From the NCBI GenBank assembly GCA_019115685.1, contig DXDC01000414.1, positions 1-6,293 on the forward strand: 6,293 nt of DNA, written 5' to 3'. The stretch comes from Candidatus Agrococcus pullicola (GTDB lineage: Bacteria > Actinomycetota > Actinomycetes > Actinomycetales > Microbacteriaceae). The translations under genes were made by a program, and so were the position numbers. The notes beneath the pieces were generated by a model. It was not told the DNA's origin, did no database searches, and saw only the letters and a program-made list of their open reading frames with translations. Of this stretch, positions 6,266-6,293 are shown one piece after another. The stretch's first letter is position 1, and every line of letters starts with the position of its first letter.

Positions 6266-6293
6266 AGCGGCCCGCCCCTCGTGGCGGGCCGCT
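6266..6293 (+). terminator. Strong GC-rich hairpin ending at the window edge, likely tRNA terminator
   Basis: AGCGGCCCGCC (6266-6276) and GGCGGGCCGCT (6283-6293) form a perfect 11-bp stem with the 6-nt loop CCTCGT. The window ends on the last stem base, so a T-run cannot be checked. The stem strength and its place about 50 bp after the tRNA fit an intrinsic terminator. Confidence 0.7.

Overview
The window looks like chromosomal DNA from a high-GC Gram-positive bacterium, most likely an actinobacterium of the Microbacteriaceae type. This is an inference from three things: the GC-rich codon third positions, frequent GTG starts, and gene order. A homodimeric-type AceE is followed by a PucR-family FasR-like regulator and then fabD-fabH, an arrangement typical of Actinobacteria.

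Minus strand, 5210 down to 1: four tightly packed genes read in one direction. They are aceE (pyruvate dehydrogenase E1), a FasR-like regulator, fabD (malonyl-CoA:ACP transacylase) and the first 125 codons of fabH (ketoacyl-ACP synthase III), which runs off the left edge. Gaps are 6 bp (aceE/fasR), 39 bp (fasR/fabD) and a 4-bp ATGA overlap (fabD/fabH). The layout ties acetyl-CoA production to the loading and initiation steps of type II fatty-acid synthesis, with the likely pathway regulator between them. The rest of the fab cluster (usually acpP and fabF) would lie beyond base 1.

A 122-bp divergent intergenic region (5211-5332) carries an inverted repeat and separates aceE from a plus-strand AhpE/Bcp-type peroxiredoxin (5333-5788). 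This gene has a strong Shine-Dalgarno. It is followed by a 12-bp perfect hairpin with a T-run whose 3' arm is repeated 18 bp downstream, so two alternative stems are possible.

Plus strand, 5923 to the end: two copies of a tRNA-Val(UAC) gene lie in tandem. The downstream copy (6140-6216) is complete, with encoded CCA, and is followed by two perfect hairpins. The upstream copy (5923-5980) matches it at 56 of 58 positions up to the T-loop and then stops. A 9-bp match to the missing 3' acceptor end reappears 78 bp later (6059-6067), so this copy looks like a tRNA gene broken in its T-arm by a short sequence. That broken copy is the most unusual thing here. I see no CRISPR array, no transposase and no recognisable new multi-gene system.
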